Notes: generated by a model not told the origin, from the letters alone. A stretch of DNA of 35,887 nt from Nitrosomonadaceae bacterium (GCA_030646695.1 JAUSLF010000053.1:1-35887), one strand, 5' to 3'. Shown: positions 1-8,753, counted from the first letter of the stretch. Translations and numbers: made by a program.

Positions 1-2
1 AA

Positions 3-71
3 GCGCTGCAAAAGCGCGCCCAAGAACTCGGCTTGACGCTTTCGCCACAGGCTGTTCCCGCTCATGCATGA
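3..71 (+). CDS. C-terminal tail of an unidentified protein cut by the window edge
   Basis: An open frame enters from the left edge and stops at TGA 69-71. It gives about 22 residues (ALQKRAQELGLTL then a Pro/Ala-rich end), which has the composition of a genuine protein tail. Too little is present to name a family. It is a partial gene at best and could be chance. Confidence 0.3.
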   Translation, partial: ALQKRAQELGLTLSPQAVPAHA

Positions 72-137
72 TGCCAATTGCCCTTGTTATACATTTTTAA
101 CCAATTGAACATAAATAATAAAATTACTGTTTCTTGA

Positions 138-209
138 GAGCTTGTCGAAGGGTATGGGATAACTGGTTAAAATATGGGTGATTGAGTCCGCTCATGATTC
201 GACAAGCTC
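138..209. repeat. Dispersed palindromic (REP-like) repeat
   Basis: A perfect 12-bp inverted repeat, GAGCTTGTCGAA at 138-149 and TTCGACAAGCTC at 198-209, brackets about 48 bp; the right arm continues into ACCACGAACGG. Extragenic palindromes built on this TTCGACAAGCTC core are, from general knowledge, scattered in many proteobacterial genomes. It lies beside a truncated gene. Apart from this repeat I see no convincing gene or signal in 72-473. Confidence 0.6.
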
Positions 210-332
210 ACCACGAACGGCATTCCATAATGCCTATTCAAGCTCAGGGAGGGTCATCACCCTGACTTTTTCTGTCTGCATTGTGCGGAAGGCTTCAAGT
301 GCCAGGCCATTGCAGGGAGTGCCAGCGATAGT

Positions 333-557
333 TCAGTCACGAAGCTCGGTGCCCCTCGAAGAAATATGCTCCAGGCAGAAATAAGAACTGACAGGTAGTG
401 CATTGATTCTGCAATATCCTGTCAGGAGCAGACAACTGCTGATTTTACCTGTTCCGGATGACAATTCCATTACAAATGCGGCATTGAAAGCAAGACGATG
501 GCCGTCGCGTTCAGTATCAGCCAAGGTACCGTCAACGTCGAACAATACTGCGCGCAT
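333..557 (-). pseudogene. Truncated CbbY-type HAD phosphatase remnant
   Basis: From ATG 557 the frame reads MRAVLFDVDGTLADTERDGH and then LAFNAAF. This is the start of CbbY-like HAD phosphatases, including motif I (DxDGTxAD) with its nucleophile and acid/base aspartates. Family resemblance ends near position 474. The remaining codons down to the stop at 333 look unrelated to the family, and the cap domain and HAD motifs II-IV are missing, against a usual length of roughly 230-250 residues. The fragment follows sua5 on the same strand, about 29 bp downstream of its stop. It cannot encode a working phosphatase. A deletion or rearrangement near the adjacent palindromic repeat is the likely cause (inference). 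Confidence 0.6.
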
Positions 558-586
558 TTTGCTATTTCTGTCTGTTTTCATCTGGA

Positions 587-1591
587 TTAATGCCTGTCGA
601 CTGGCGTGCAGCTTGCACGCTGCAACCGGTCTGCAATCGCCAGCCAGGCCGGATCATTAGGCGGCGCTTCCACCAGCAGGCGATCAAATCGCCCATGATC
701 GAAGCGACGCAGGGTTGCATACAACTGGCTGCCGTAGGCGACTGCTTCGCGCGGCATGGGGAAATAAAGAATGTTGCTGTTTTCCGGGCTGGCCGGTTCC
801 GGCTCTGACCACCCTAGCACCACCACCTGCAATCCCTGTGCTGCCAGTTCACACGCGCGCTGCCACAGCGCTTCGGTCGGCCACACCTCGAGCGGTGTTA
901 ACGGAGCGTAATGTGAAGCCAGCGTACCCGGCACCCGCACCATGGAATTATTCTCTTGCGGCAGGACCACTTTGCCATGCAGCACTTCTGCCAGCGCGGC
1001 CAGCGAAATGCCACCGGGCCGCAGGATCGTGGCAGTTTGACCACTGAAACCGATTATCGTGCTCTCCAGGCCGATCTTGCAGGCACCACCATCCAGAATC
1101 ATGTCTACGGCATGCCCCAGTTCCTCCTGTACATGTGCCGCCGTCGTCGGACTGACGCGTCCGAAACGATTGGCCGAGGGTGCGGCCAGCGCTTTCTCAG
1201 GTCCCAGTTCATGCAACAAGGCAAGCGCAATGGGGTGATCCGGTATCCGCAGTCCCACCAGGTCTTGCCCGCCGGTGACATCCGGCGGCACATGGCGGCT
1301 GCGCGGCAATATCAGCGTCAGCGGCCCCGGCCAGAAATGTTCGGCCAGTTGCCAGGCTGCTTCCGGCACCTCCTGTGCCCAGTACTGCAGCCGCGCGGCA
1401 TCAGCGAAATGCACGATCAGCGGATGATCGACTGGCCGTCCCTTGATTTCGAATATGCGCCGCACTGCAGACGGATTGGAGATATCCGCCCCCAAGCCAT
1501 AAACGGTTTCTGTCGGGAAAGCCACCACCCCGCCCGCCCGCAACCGGGCAGCGGCAGCAACAAGCTGGCTGTGCATTTCCGGTGTCATCAT
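587..1591 (-). CDS. sua5: Threonylcarbamoyl-AMP synthase, long Sua5 form
   Basis: The enzyme makes L-threonylcarbamoyl-adenylate from threonine, bicarbonate and ATP, the first step of t6A37 modification of ANN-decoding tRNAs, in the cytoplasm. About 334 residues are encoded. The N-terminal YrdC/TsaC domain is clear from GGVVAFPTETVYGLGAD, the KGRP motif and HPLIVHF, followed by PSANRFGRVSPT. A C-terminal Sua5 domain of about 120 residues follows a linker with HYAPLTPLEVWP. I chose the ATG at 1591 because an AGG lies 4 nt upstream; an in-frame ATG at 1624 would add 11 residues but has no clear ribosome site. It follows clsB closely on the same strand. Only the start is uncertain. Confidence 0.9.
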   Translation of the reverse strand: MMTPEMHSQLVAAAARLRAGGVVAFPTETVYGLGADISNPSAVRRIFEIKGRPVDHPLIVHFADAARLQYWAQEVPEAAWQLAEHFWPGPLTLILPRSRHVPPDVTGGQDLVGLRIPDHPIALALLHELGPEKALAAPSANRFGRVSPTTAAHVQEELGHAVDMILDGGACKIGLESTIIGFSGQTATILRPGGISLAALAEVLHGKVVLPQENNSMVRVPGTLASHYAPLTPLEVWPTEALWQRACELAAQGLQVVVLGWSEPEPASPENSNILYFPMPREAVAYGSQLYATLRRFDHGRFDRLLVEAPPNDPAWLAIADRLQRASCTPVDRH

Positions 1592-1630
1592 GAAACCTGT
1601 CCAGCGGTTAATCGGTGATTCCATACCGCA

Positions 1631-2815
1631 TTATTTGCCATACTCGGGCCGGTCGTTTTCCCGGCTATAACCCACCAGGCCCTGCAAATAGCGTACTACG
1701 TAGTAGCTCACCCAACTCATTGCGCGGATGAGCCAGGATTGTCTTTTCCAGCTCTCCCGCAGCACCTGTGCCGATCCCTCGGCCATTGCCTGCTCCAGGC
1801 TTGAGCGCAATTCAGCCGCGAACGATGCATCGTCCACCACTACGTTGGCCTCCCGCGCCAGCAACAGGCTGAACGGGTCGATATTGGAAGAGCCCACGGT
1901 AGCCCATTGCCGGTCTATCACCGCTACCTTCGCGTGCAAATAGCTCTTGTGATATTCGTGTATTTCGATACCGGCATCGAACAGGTTCCCATAGAGCGCA
2001 TGCGTGGCGTAATACAGCAAGCGGTGATCCACTCTGCCTTGTAACAGCAATACCACGCGGACGCCGCGCCGGGCGGCATCGCTGAGCGCTCGGCGGAAAT
2101 TTCCTCCGGGCAGGAAATAGGCACTGGCAATAATGATTTCACTGCCAGCGTTGGTGATGGCATGCAGATAAGCCTGTTCGATATCGTGCCGGTGACGCAA
2201 ATTGTCGCGCATCACGAACGCCGCCAGTTGACTGCCGCAGGGCTTGCCGGCTGGACGTAATATTGGATAGTCTGTGCGGCGCTGGTTGAAGTGTGCCCAT
2301 GCCACCAGCATCCATAAATGCCTGGCTGCCGGATGAATCTCGCCCAGCAGCGGACCCTCGATCGAAACTGCGTAATCGAAGCGCGGCGGCAGCGGCTCGG
2401 GATTGTGCAGGTCATCGATGATGTTGATCCCACCGACAAAAGCAATGCTTGCGTCCACCACCACCAGCTTGCGATGCATGCGGCGCAAGCGGTTGCGCCG
2501 CAGGCTCAAGGGTGAAATCTTCTGCCGGAATATGAGTACCTGCACACCGGCATCGAGCATCTCCTGGATTGCTTTCCGTGGCAGATCCTGGGAACCGAAT
2601 CCGTCCAGCAGCAAATATGTTGCCACCCCGCGCTGCGCCGCCCGTTGCAATGCCCCGGCAATGCGTATCCCGGCGGCGTCATGTTCGAATATATAGGTTT
2701 CAAGATGCACCTCCTGCTGCGCCCCATCGATGGCGCTTTCCAGCGCCGGAAAATATTCCGCGCCGTTATGCAACAGGGTAATGCGGTTGCCGCCGACGAA
2801 ACCGGACGGATTCAT
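1631..2815 (-). CDS. clsB: Cardiolipin synthase B, phospholipase D superfamily
   Basis: This predicted membrane-associated phosphatidyltransferase makes cardiolipin from phosphatidylglycerol and a second phospholipid. At 394 residues it has the two HxKxxxxD motifs of the PLD superfamily: HRKLVVVD at about residues 114-121 and HAKVAVID at about 294-301, each followed by a G(G/S)xN element (GGINI, GSSNID). There is no long N-terminal double membrane anchor as in ClsA, which fits the ClsB/YbhO type. The C-terminal WLIRAMSWVSYYVVRYL is hydrophobic. The ATG overlaps the stop of the upstream EEP-family gene as ATGA, so the two are translationally coupled, as in the E. coli ybhP-clsB pair. Confidence 0.88.
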   Translation of the reverse strand: MNPSGFVGGNRITLLHNGAEYFPALESAIDGAQQEVHLETYIFEHDAAGIRIAGALQRAAQRGVATYLLLDGFGSQDLPRKAIQEMLDAGVQVLIFRQKISPLSLRRNRLRRMHRKLVVVDASIAFVGGINIIDDLHNPEPLPPRFDYAVSIEGPLLGEIHPAARHLWMLVAWAHFNQRRTDYPILRPAGKPCGSQLAAFVMRDNLRHRHDIEQAYLHAITNAGSEIIIASAYFLPGGNFRRALSDAARRGVRVVLLLQGRVDHRLLYYATHALYGNLFDAGIEIHEYHKSYLHAKVAVIDRQWATVGSSNIDPFSLLLAREANVVVDDASFAAELRSSLEQAMAEGSAQVLRESWKRQSWLIRAMSWVSYYVVRYLQGLVGYSRENDRPEYGK

Positions 2816-3564
2816 TTGCGGATCATCCTGGCCGACAGCACTGCATGATCGGAAATTTTCGACCAGGGATGGCCTTGATGGACTTGCGCATTCTCCACAT
2901 GAAAACCGCGCACATAGATGCGGTCGAGGCGGAATAGCGGCAACGCGGAGGGATAGCTGCGCGCGGCCCTGCCCCCGGTCAATTCAAAAGCCTCGGTCAG
3001 ATTAAGCCGCTCCACTAGAACCCGGCTGGCTATTTCGCGCCAGTCGTTGAAATCCCCGGCGATAACCAGCGGCGCCTGTGGCGGCACCAGCTGCTCAATG
3101 CGGCGCTCCAGCGCCTGCAATTGCCGCCGCTGTCCACGTTTGAATAACCCCATGTGGACACAAACGCAATGTAGATTCTCCTGCCAGCCGGGAACACTGA
3201 TTTCGCAGTGCAACATGCCGCGGCTCTCGAAAGAGTGTGCGGAAATATCCTCGTTATCCCAACGCACGATGGGATAACGGCTCAGAATCGCGTTGCCATG
3301 ATGCCCTTCGTCGTATATCGCGTTTTTCCCATAGGCAAAATCAGCCCAAACCGAATCAGCCAGAAACTCGTGCTGCGGCCTGCCCGGCCAGTTCTCGAAG
3401 CGCGCGGCGTGGCCCTCGTGATGACCGACCACTTCCTGCAGAAAAATGATATCGGCACCAAGAGTGCGCAAGCTGTCGCGCAGCTCATGCACCATCATGC
3501 GTTGGTTGAAATGCGAAAAACCCTTGTGGATGTTATAAGTGGCGATATGCAGCTTGTTGGGCAT
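2812..3564 (-). CDS. Endonuclease/exonuclease/phosphatase (EEP) family protein, YbhP-like
   Basis: A 250-residue metal-dependent hydrolase of the EEP superfamily. Visible hallmarks are the N-terminal TYNIHKG (Asn ligand), IIFLQEVVG (Glu ligand), VIAGDFNDW (Asp/Asn catalytic pair) and SDHAVLSARM (Asp-His dyad) near the C terminus. Its coupling to clsB is the arrangement of E. coli ybhP-clsB, which suggests a phospholipid-related role, but the substrate is not established. No signal peptide is evident. Annotation as a generic EEP protein is secure; YbhP orthology is inferred from context. Confidence 0.85.
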   Translation of the reverse strand: MPNKLHIATYNIHKGFSHFNQRMMVHELRDSLRTLGADIIFLQEVVGHHEGHAARFENWPGRPQHEFLADSVWADFAYGKNAIYDEGHHGNAILSRYPIVRWDNEDISAHSFESRGMLHCEISVPGWQENLHCVCVHMGLFKRGQRRQLQALERRIEQLVPPQAPLVIAGDFNDWREIASRVLVERLNLTEAFELTGGRAARSYPSALPLFRLDRIYVRGFHVENAQVHQGHPWSKISDHAVLSARMIRK

Positions 3565-3606
3565 GTGATCAACGGCAGGATTAAGTTTGTGATGCAGGAA
3601 TAATCC

Positions 3607-4704
3607 CTACGAAACCTCCAGCATCCGTTCCAGTGCAAGTTTCGCCAGTTTCGCCTCAGCTTGCGGCACTTTGATCCGGTTCACCACTTTTCCTGCCAGC
3701 AGATTCTCCAGCACCCACGCCAGATGCTGCGGATCGATGCGGGCCATGGTGGAACACATGCATACCGTTGATGCCATGAACTGCACGATCTTCCCCTGCG
3801 GTTTGAATTCCTCGGCGATGCGGTTGACCAGATTCAGCTCGGTCCCGACCAGCCAGCGGGTTCCCTCTTTTGCTGCACGGATGGTGTTGATGATGTACTC
3901 GGTGGAACCGACATAGTCAGAGTTTTTGCACACCTCAAAACTGCATTCCGGATGTGAAATCACCAAGCCATCGGGATACTGGTTGCGAAAGCGCAGGATG
4001 TGCTGCGGCTGGAACATCTGGTGCACCGAGCAGTGTCCCTTCCACAGCAGGATTTTGGCTTTTCTGATCTGTTCCGGGGTAAGCCCGCCCAACGGCTCGT
4101 CAAAATCCCACACCGGCATTTCATCCAGCGGGATCCCCAGCTTATACCCGCTCCAGCGCCCCAGATGTTGATCGGGGAAAAACAGTACTTTCTCGCGCCT
4201 GGAAAAAGACCATTGCAGAATTTTGACGGCGTTGCTGGAAGTACAGACAATGCCACCATGCTCGCCGCAGAATGCTTTCAGATCGGCAGCGGAGTTGATA
4301 TAAGTCGCGGGCGTAACAGTCTCGTCGGGATCGAGTACTTCCTCCAGTTCACGCCATGCCCGCTCTACCTTGGAAAGATTGGCCATATCGGCCATCGAGC
4401 AGCCTGCGGCAAGATCGGGCAGGATGGCGATCTGCTCTGGCTTGGAAAGGATATCGGCCACCTCGGCCATGAAATGCACGCCGCAAAACACCAGATACTC
4501 CGCATCGGTTCCGGCGGCAAGGCGCGACAGCTGCAACGAATCACCAGTGAGGTCGGCGTGTTTGTAAACATCTGCCCGCTGATAATGGTGCGCGAGGATC
4601 ACCGCACGTTTTCCCAGCGCGGCTTTGGCCGCAACGATGCGCTGCGCGCAGACATCATCCTGCAGCGTGTCAAACCGCTCAAATGCAATGGCTTCTGCTT
4701 GCAT
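3607..4704 (-). CDS. nadA: Quinolinate synthase A
   Basis: NadA condenses iminoaspartate with dihydroxyacetone phosphate to quinolinate in de novo NAD synthesis, using an oxygen-sensitive [4Fe-4S] cluster. The 365-residue protein shows VILAHHYQ near the start, GCSMADMA (Cys about 102), KGHCSVH and VCMCSTMARI. These three supply the probable cluster cysteines. SHPECSFEVC and the STEYIINT segment, which helps bind substrate, are also present. No nadB or nadC is in the window. It sits between nudB and the ybhP-like gene on the same strand, inside a block otherwise concerned with tRNA, folate and lipids, so co-transcription is possible but functional linkage is not implied. Confidence 0.95.
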   Translation of the reverse strand: MQAEAIAFERFDTLQDDVCAQRIVAAKAALGKRAVILAHHYQRADVYKHADLTGDSLQLSRLAAGTDAEYLVFCGVHFMAEVADILSKPEQIAILPDLAAGCSMADMANLSKVERAWRELEEVLDPDETVTPATYINSAADLKAFCGEHGGIVCTSSNAVKILQWSFSRREKVLFFPDQHLGRWSGYKLGIPLDEMPVWDFDEPLGGLTPEQIRKAKILLWKGHCSVHQMFQPQHILRFRNQYPDGLVISHPECSFEVCKNSDYVGSTEYIINTIRAAKEGTRWLVGTELNLVNRIAEEFKPQGKIVQFMASTVCMCSTMARIDPQHLAWVLENLLAGKVVNRIKVPQAEAKLAKLALERMLEVS

Positions 4705-4784
4705 GCCTACTCCATCAGCCGATTAAGAAAACACGTTAACGTCTTGAGACAAGAATACCAGATGCGGGTTCGCCAAATGGATTT

Positions 4785-5225
4785 CTATCGCTGCTGACGG
4801 GAAGCCAGCTCACGTATCGCATCCGCATTGCTCCAGGAGAAAACTTTTTCCGCCGCTTCCTGCCAGGGCAGCCAGACAAAACCCAGATGCTCGCGCGCTG
4901 CCACCGTAACCGGAACGAGTCCCGGCAACAGTAGACCGAACACATGCTCGGTATTGTGCGTCTCCCCCGGCGGGTAACGCCAGCGCCATTCCTGAAAGAT
5001 CTCGAATTGATTCTGCAGGTTCCAATCAGTCAGCGGATAGCGAGTCGCGTCCAGTCCCGTTTCCTCGGCCACTTCGCGCACCGCCGTTTGCATCAGCGTT
5101 TCGCCCTGATCCTGGCTGCCGGTCACCGATTGCCAGTAACCGGGATGATCGGCCCGCTCCAGCAACAAAACCTGCAGGCCGGCTGTGTGGATCACCACCA
5201 GGACGGAAATGGGAATTTTATACAT
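4785..5225 (-). CDS. nudB: Dihydroneopterin triphosphate diphosphatase (Nudix)
   Basis: NudB removes pyrophosphate from dihydroneopterin triphosphate, an early step of folate synthesis. The roughly 146-residue protein carries a full Nudix box: G-x5-E at GSQDQGE, then the REVAEETG core with its metal-binding glutamates. The N-terminal KIPISVLVVIH strand and the C-terminal EHLGFVWLPWQEA are typical of NudB. I chose ATG 5225; an in-frame GTG at 5234 would add three residues. It lies directly downstream of aspS, a pairing common in proteobacteria and the main reason to prefer NudB over another Nudix hydrolase. Confidence 0.85.
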   Translation of the reverse strand: MYKIPISVLVVIHTAGLQVLLLERADHPGYWQSVTGSQDQGETLMQTAVREVAEETGLDATRYPLTDWNLQNQFEIFQEWRWRYPPGETHNTEHVFGLLLPGLVPVTVAAREHLGFVWLPWQEAAEKVFSWSNADAIRELASRQQR

Positions 5226-5314
5226 CGTCACCACAAAGACAAATTCGGAGATTGCCCCCGTCTGCAGGGAATTCTATGGTTTTTCTAATCCGCCCTTCTG
5301 CGATCCCAATTCAA

Positions 5315-7087
5315 TCATGCCTCCACATGCCGCAGCCGGATATGCAATTCCCGTAACTGCTTTTCGTCCACCGTACTAGGAGCGTGGGTCAGCAGGCATT
5401 GGGCGCGCTGGGTCTTGGGAAAAGCAATCACGTCGCGGATCGATTCGGCACCGGTCATCATGGTAACTACGCGGTCGAGACCGAAAGCGATACCGCCGTG
5501 CGGCGGTGCACCGTATTGCAACGCTTCCAGCAAAAAGCCGAATTTCTCCTGGGCTTCATCGGCACCGATGTTCAGCGCACGAAATACTTTTGACTGCACT
5601 TCCTGACGATGAATACGCACCGAACCGCCGCCAATTTCCGAGCCGTTCAGCACCATGTCGTAGGCTTTGGAGAGCGCTTTGCCGGGTTCGCTCTCCAGCA
5701 GATCTTCGTGACCATCGGCCGGGGCAGTGAACGGATGATGCAGCGCCTGCCAGCGGTTTTCCTCCTCGTCCCATTCGAACATCGGGAAATCCACCACCCA
5801 CACGGGTTTCCAGCCGGGTTCGCTGAGTCCCCGCTCATGTCCGACCTTGGCGCGCAGCGCCCCCAGCGCCTCATTCACCACTTTGGCCTTGTCCGCGCCG
5901 AAGAATATGAGATCGCCATCCTTGGCGCCGGTGCGTTCCAGGATAATCTTTACTGCCGCCTCCGGCAGGAATTTCAGTATCGGCGATTGCAGTCCTTCCA
6001 GACCTTTTTCCAGTGCATTGACCTTGATGTAGGCCAACCCTTTGGCACCGTAGATTGCAACGAAACTGGTGTAATCGTCTATTTCCTTGCGCGACAGTCC
6101 GCCACCCCCCGGCACGCATAGTGCCGCCACGCGCCCGCCCGGTTTTTGTGCGGCTTCGCGGAATACTTTGAATTCCACTGCCTGCATCACGTCGGTGAGT
6201 TCAGTCAGTTCCAGCGGCACGCGCAAATCAGGTTTGTCGGAGCCATAACGCAACATGGCTTCGGCATGGGTCAGGCGCGGAAACAGGTCCGGCAACTCAA
6301 TCTTCATCACGCTACTGAACAGGCCGCGAATCATTTCTTCCATCAGCGCCATGATTTCGTTTTCGCCAAGGAAAGATGTCTCGATATCGATCTGGGTAAA
6401 TTCGGGCTGGCGGTCGGCGCGCAGGTCTTCGTCGCGGAAGCATTTGGTGATCTGGTAATAGCGGTCAAATCCCGCCACCATCAGCAATTGCTTGAACAGC
6501 TGCGGTGACTGCGGTAGTGCGAAAAAATGCTTGGCGTTGACGCGCGACGGCACTAGATAATCGCGCGCACCTTCCGGGGTGGACTTGGTCAGCATCGGCG
6601 TTTCTATGTCGATGAAACCGTGCTGGTCGAGGAATACGCGCACTGCCATCGCTACCTTGTAGCGCAGCCGCAAATTCGCCTGCATCTGCGGCCGTCGTAA
6701 ATCGAGATAACGATGCTCCAGCCGTACGGCTTCACTCAAGTGCTCATCATCCATCAGAAACGGTGGCGTCAGCGAGGCATTGAGAATCTCGATGGACTGC
6801 ACCAGCACTTCAACTTCGCCGCTGACAAGATGCGGGTTGACCGTGCCTTCGGGGCGATGCCGCACCCTGCCGCTGATTTTGAGTACGAACTCGTTGCGGA
6901 TTTTTTCCGCGCTCTGGAAAGTGGTTGCATTGTCGGGGTCGCATACCACCTGCACCAGACCCTCACGGTCGCGCAGATCGATGAAGATCACTCCGCCATG
7001 GTCGCGGCGGCGATGCACCCAGCCATAGAGAGTAACGGTCTGATCCAGATATTGGGTATCGATGAAACCGCAGTAATTAGTGCGCAT
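5315..7087 (-). CDS. aspS: Aspartyl-tRNA synthetase, bacterial type
   Basis: This class IIb synthetase charges tRNA-Asp, and possibly tRNA-Asn if the organism uses the GatCAB route. The 590 residues fit the bacterial form. The N-terminal OB-fold anticodon domain reads [20 protein letters not shown]. Class II motif 2 is in [14 protein letters not shown]. The bacterial GAD insertion domain lies in the middle (about 280-410), and motif 3 is [14 protein letters not shown] near the C terminus. The start MRTNYCG is the usual AspS start. Upstream lie DUF502 and fmdB, downstream nudB, all on the same strand. Whether it discriminates Asp from Asn tRNA cannot be told from sequence by eye. Confidence 0.97.
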   Translation of the reverse strand: MRTNYCGFIDTQYLDQTVTLYGWVHRRRDHGGVIFIDLRDREGLVQVVCDPDNATTFQSAEKIRNEFVLKISGRVRHRPEGTVNPHLVSGEVEVLVQSIEILNASLTPPFLMDDEHLSEAVRLEHRYLDLRRPQMQANLRLRYKVAMAVRVFLDQHGFIDIETPMLTKSTPEGARDYLVPSRVNAKHFFALPQSPQLFKQLLMVAGFDRYYQITKCFRDEDLRADRQPEFTQIDIETSFLGENEIMALMEEMIRGLFSSVMKIELPDLFPRLTHAEAMLRYGSDKPDLRVPLELTELTDVMQAVEFKVFREAAQKPGGRVAALCVPGGGGLSRKEIDDYTSFVAIYGAKGLAYIKVNALEKGLEGLQSPILKFLPEAAVKIILERTGAKDGDLIFFGADKAKVVNEALGALRAKVGHERGLSEPGWKPVWVVDFPMFEWDEEENRWQALHHPFTAPADGHEDLLESEPGKALSKAYDMVLNGSEIGGGSVRIHRQEVQSKVFRALNIGADEAQEKFGFLLEALQYGAPPHGGIAFGLDRVVTMMTGAESIRDVIAFPKTQRAQCLLTHAPSTVDEKQLRELHIRLRHVEA

Positions 7088-7101
7088 GGCGTATTGGGAG
7101 T

Positions 7102-7143
7102 GTGGTAAGTGGTGAGTGGCGAGTAGAAAGTAGTAAGTAGGAA
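7102..7143. repeat. Six degenerate tandem heptamers upstream of aspS
   Basis: Six consecutive 7-bp units fit GTRGNRA: GTGGTAA, GTGGTGA, GTGGCGA, GTAGAAA, GTAGTAA, GTAGGAA. They lie 15 bp upstream of the aspS start codon, in the gap after the DUF502 gene, and would be in the aspS leader if the operon is read through. The units differ at only a few positions. No function can be assigned. Confidence 0.6.
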
Positions 7144-7205
7144 AGTCGGGGGATCGGAATTAAGCGTTCAGCGTGAAGGCGGGCTCATTCTGAAATGCCC
7201 TTCGT

Positions 7206-7823
7206 TTATTGGCCTGGATTTCTTTTGCCGTTGCCATTGTCGGGGGATACGACGCCCATGGAAATGATGTACTTCAGCGCTGCATCCACGCTCATGTCGA
7301 GTTCGATCACATCGCTTTTTGGCATCATTAGGAAAAATCCGGAAGTGGGGTTGGGCGTAGTCGGCACATAGACGCTCACATATTCGCCCTTGAGGTGGTT
7401 GACCACATCGCCTCCCGGTTGCCCGGTCATGAACGCAATGGTCCACGATCCCTGGCGCGGATACTGTACCAGCAGTGCCTTGCGAAAAGCTTCACCATTG
7501 CTGGAAAACAGCGTGTCGCTCACCTGTTTCACGCCGTAATAAATTGATTTTACTACCGGGATGCGCCACAGAACCCCTTCCCAGAACAGCAGCAGCCGCT
7601 GACCAATGATATTGGTTGTCAATAAACCGGTGACGAATACCACCAGCACTGTGAGCAGCGTGCCCACGCCCGGAATATATACACCCAATATAGCCTCGGG
7701 ATGCAGACTGCTGGGCAGCAGCAGCAATGACTGATCCATGGTGCCGATCAGGAATTTCAGTACCCACACGGTAATGCCGAGGGGTACCCAGATCAGCAGT
7801 CCGGTGATGAAATAGCGTTTCAT
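7206..7823 (-). CDS. DUF502 inner-membrane protein
   Basis: A conserved membrane protein of unknown function, about 205 residues from the start MKRYFITGLL. Two hydrophobic segments are obvious: residues about 4-25 (YFITGLLIWVPLGITVW) and about 53-75 (VGTLLTVLVVFVTGLL). They flank a short loop, and a soluble C-terminal domain contains VYVPTTPNPTSGF, a family signature. The frame is open further upstream to 7952, but that region overlaps the fmdB C terminus in another frame, so the ATG at 7823 is the real start. It sits between fmdB and aspS, a neighbourhood conserved in betaproteobacteria. Confidence 0.85.
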   Translation of the reverse strand: MKRYFITGLLIWVPLGITVWVLKFLIGTMDQSLLLLPSSLHPEAILGVYIPGVGTLLTVLVVFVTGLLTTNIIGQRLLLFWEGVLWRIPVVKSIYYGVKQVSDTLFSSNGEAFRKALLVQYPRQGSWTIAFMTGQPGGDVVNHLKGEYVSVYVPTTPNPTSGFFLMMPKSDVIELDMSVDAALKYIISMGVVSPDNGNGKRNPGQ

Positions 7824-7848
7824 ATTGAGTAATGCCGGTGCCTGATAT

Positions 7849-8130
7849 TCATTCGGTGGCGCAAGCCGGGCTCGCTTCTTTGACGGCGGCGGGCGCAGCA
7901 ACCGTTTCGCTGTTTGCTGCCGCTGCTTTATCCGGTTTCGGTTTCGCGGCATTCTTGAAATCAGTGGCGTACCAGCCGCTGCCTTTCAACTGAAAGCCCG
8001 CAGCGGAAATAAGTTTGATATATGTATGGCTGCCGCACGCAGGACAGACCGCAATGGGTGCATCGCTCAGCCTTTGCAGATGTTCCTTTTCAGAACCGCA
8101 AGAGCCGCAACGGTATTCGTAAATTGGCAT
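7849..8130 (-). CDS. FmdB-family zinc-ribbon regulatory protein
   Basis: A small 93-residue protein beginning MPIYEYRCGSCG, the FmdB/CxxC_CxxC_SSSS signature, with a second pair CPACG about 25 residues later; together they form a one-zinc ribbon. The GFQLKGSGWYATDFK segment is also family-typical, and the tail is Ala/Lys-rich and probably disordered. The start is fixed by a strong ribosome site (GGAGG, 5 nt before ATG 8130). Members are called putative regulators after FmdB of methylotrophs, but the biochemical role is not settled. It is the first gene of the fmdB-DUF502-aspS group. Confidence 0.85.
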   Translation of the reverse strand: MPIYEYRCGSCGSEKEHLQRLSDAPIAVCPACGSHTYIKLISAAGFQLKGSGWYATDFKNAAKPKPDKAAAANSETVAAPAAVKEASPACATE

Positions 8131-8166
8131 GACAACCTCCAGCAATGCATTCTCGGAAAGAAAGGG

Positions 8167-8172
8167 ATTATA
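8167..8172 (-). promoter_or_regulatory. Candidate -10 box for the fmdB-DUF502-aspS group
   Basis: On the minus strand the sequence is a perfect TATAAT about 37 nt before the fmdB start codon. The region 17 nt further upstream (CTTATT) is a poor -35, so this is a tentative promoter call. Confidence 0.35.
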
Positions 8173-8183
8173 CCTCAAGGAGC

Positions 8184-8217
8184 CTCTGAATAAGTCCCAC
8201 GTGAGACTTGTTCAGAG
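8184..8217. repeat. 13-bp inverted repeat between arfB and fmdB
   Basis: CTCTGAATAAGTC (8184-8196) pairs with GACTTGTTCAGAG (8205-8217) with one G-T wobble and an 8-nt loop. It lies downstream of arfB and just upstream of fmdB. No T-run follows on the minus strand, so it is not a classic terminator. It may be a small dispersed repeat or part of the regulatory region. Confidence 0.5.
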
Positions 8218-8339
8218 ACCCTTTCTTGGCCTAATAGTTGGAATATGCGGGCGTTACGCGGGAAAACAAGATATCAAAATGATCGGAAACGTACCCGAAA
8301 AAAAGCAGTAGACCGGCTCGTCTGCCGCGTAAAGCCAGC

Positions 8340-8753
8340 TCAATCAGCGATCTTTCCTCTCATGATTTTGATCTGACCCCGCCGGATTTTGCTGTCGAGC
8401 CGCTTCTGCTGCGAACTGTGAGTCGGCTTGGTCGGTTTACGTTTTCTGGGTGGCTGGGCCACGCTTTCAATAATCTCACGCAACCTTCTCAATGCTTCTT
8501 CCCGATTTTTCTCCTGGCTGCGGTATTCCTGCGCCTTGATAACAATGATGCCTTCCATGGTGATACGCTGATCGCCCAGTTTCAGTAACCGTTCTTTATA
8601 ACTATCCGGCAGCGATGAAGCACCGATGTCGAAACGTAAGTGAATCGCACTGGAAACCTTGTTTACATTTTGTCCACCCGCTCCCTGCGCCCGGATTGCG
8701 CTGATCTCAATCTCGCTATCAGCGATGGTTATATTTTGGGAGATTTGCAGCAT
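8340..8753 (-). CDS. arfB: Alternative ribosome-rescue factor B, peptidyl-tRNA hydrolase
   Basis: ArfB (YaeJ) enters stalled ribosomes and hydrolyses the peptidyl-tRNA, giving stop-codon-independent rescue. The 137-residue protein has the GGQ catalytic motif at residues 26-28 within RAQGAGGQNVNKVSSAIHL, and the short basic C-terminal tail (RKRKPTKPTHSSQQKRLDSK and beyond) that occupies the empty mRNA channel. It lacks the large domains of RF1/RF2, which separates it from prfA and prfB. It appears to be a single gene, with an inverted repeat between it and fmdB. Confidence 0.92.
   Translation of the reverse strand: MLQISQNITIADSEIEISAIRAQGAGGQNVNKVSSAIHLRFDIGASSLPDSYKERLLKLGDQRITMEGIIVIKAQEYRSQEKNREEALRRLREIIESVAQPPRKRKPTKPTHSSQQKRLDSKIRRGQIKIMRGKIAD

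Noticed and set aside
3207-3603. Plus-strand frames opposite the clsB, EEP and nadA genes
   Set aside because: They mirror the minus-strand coding sequence with no ribosome site or conserved motifs.
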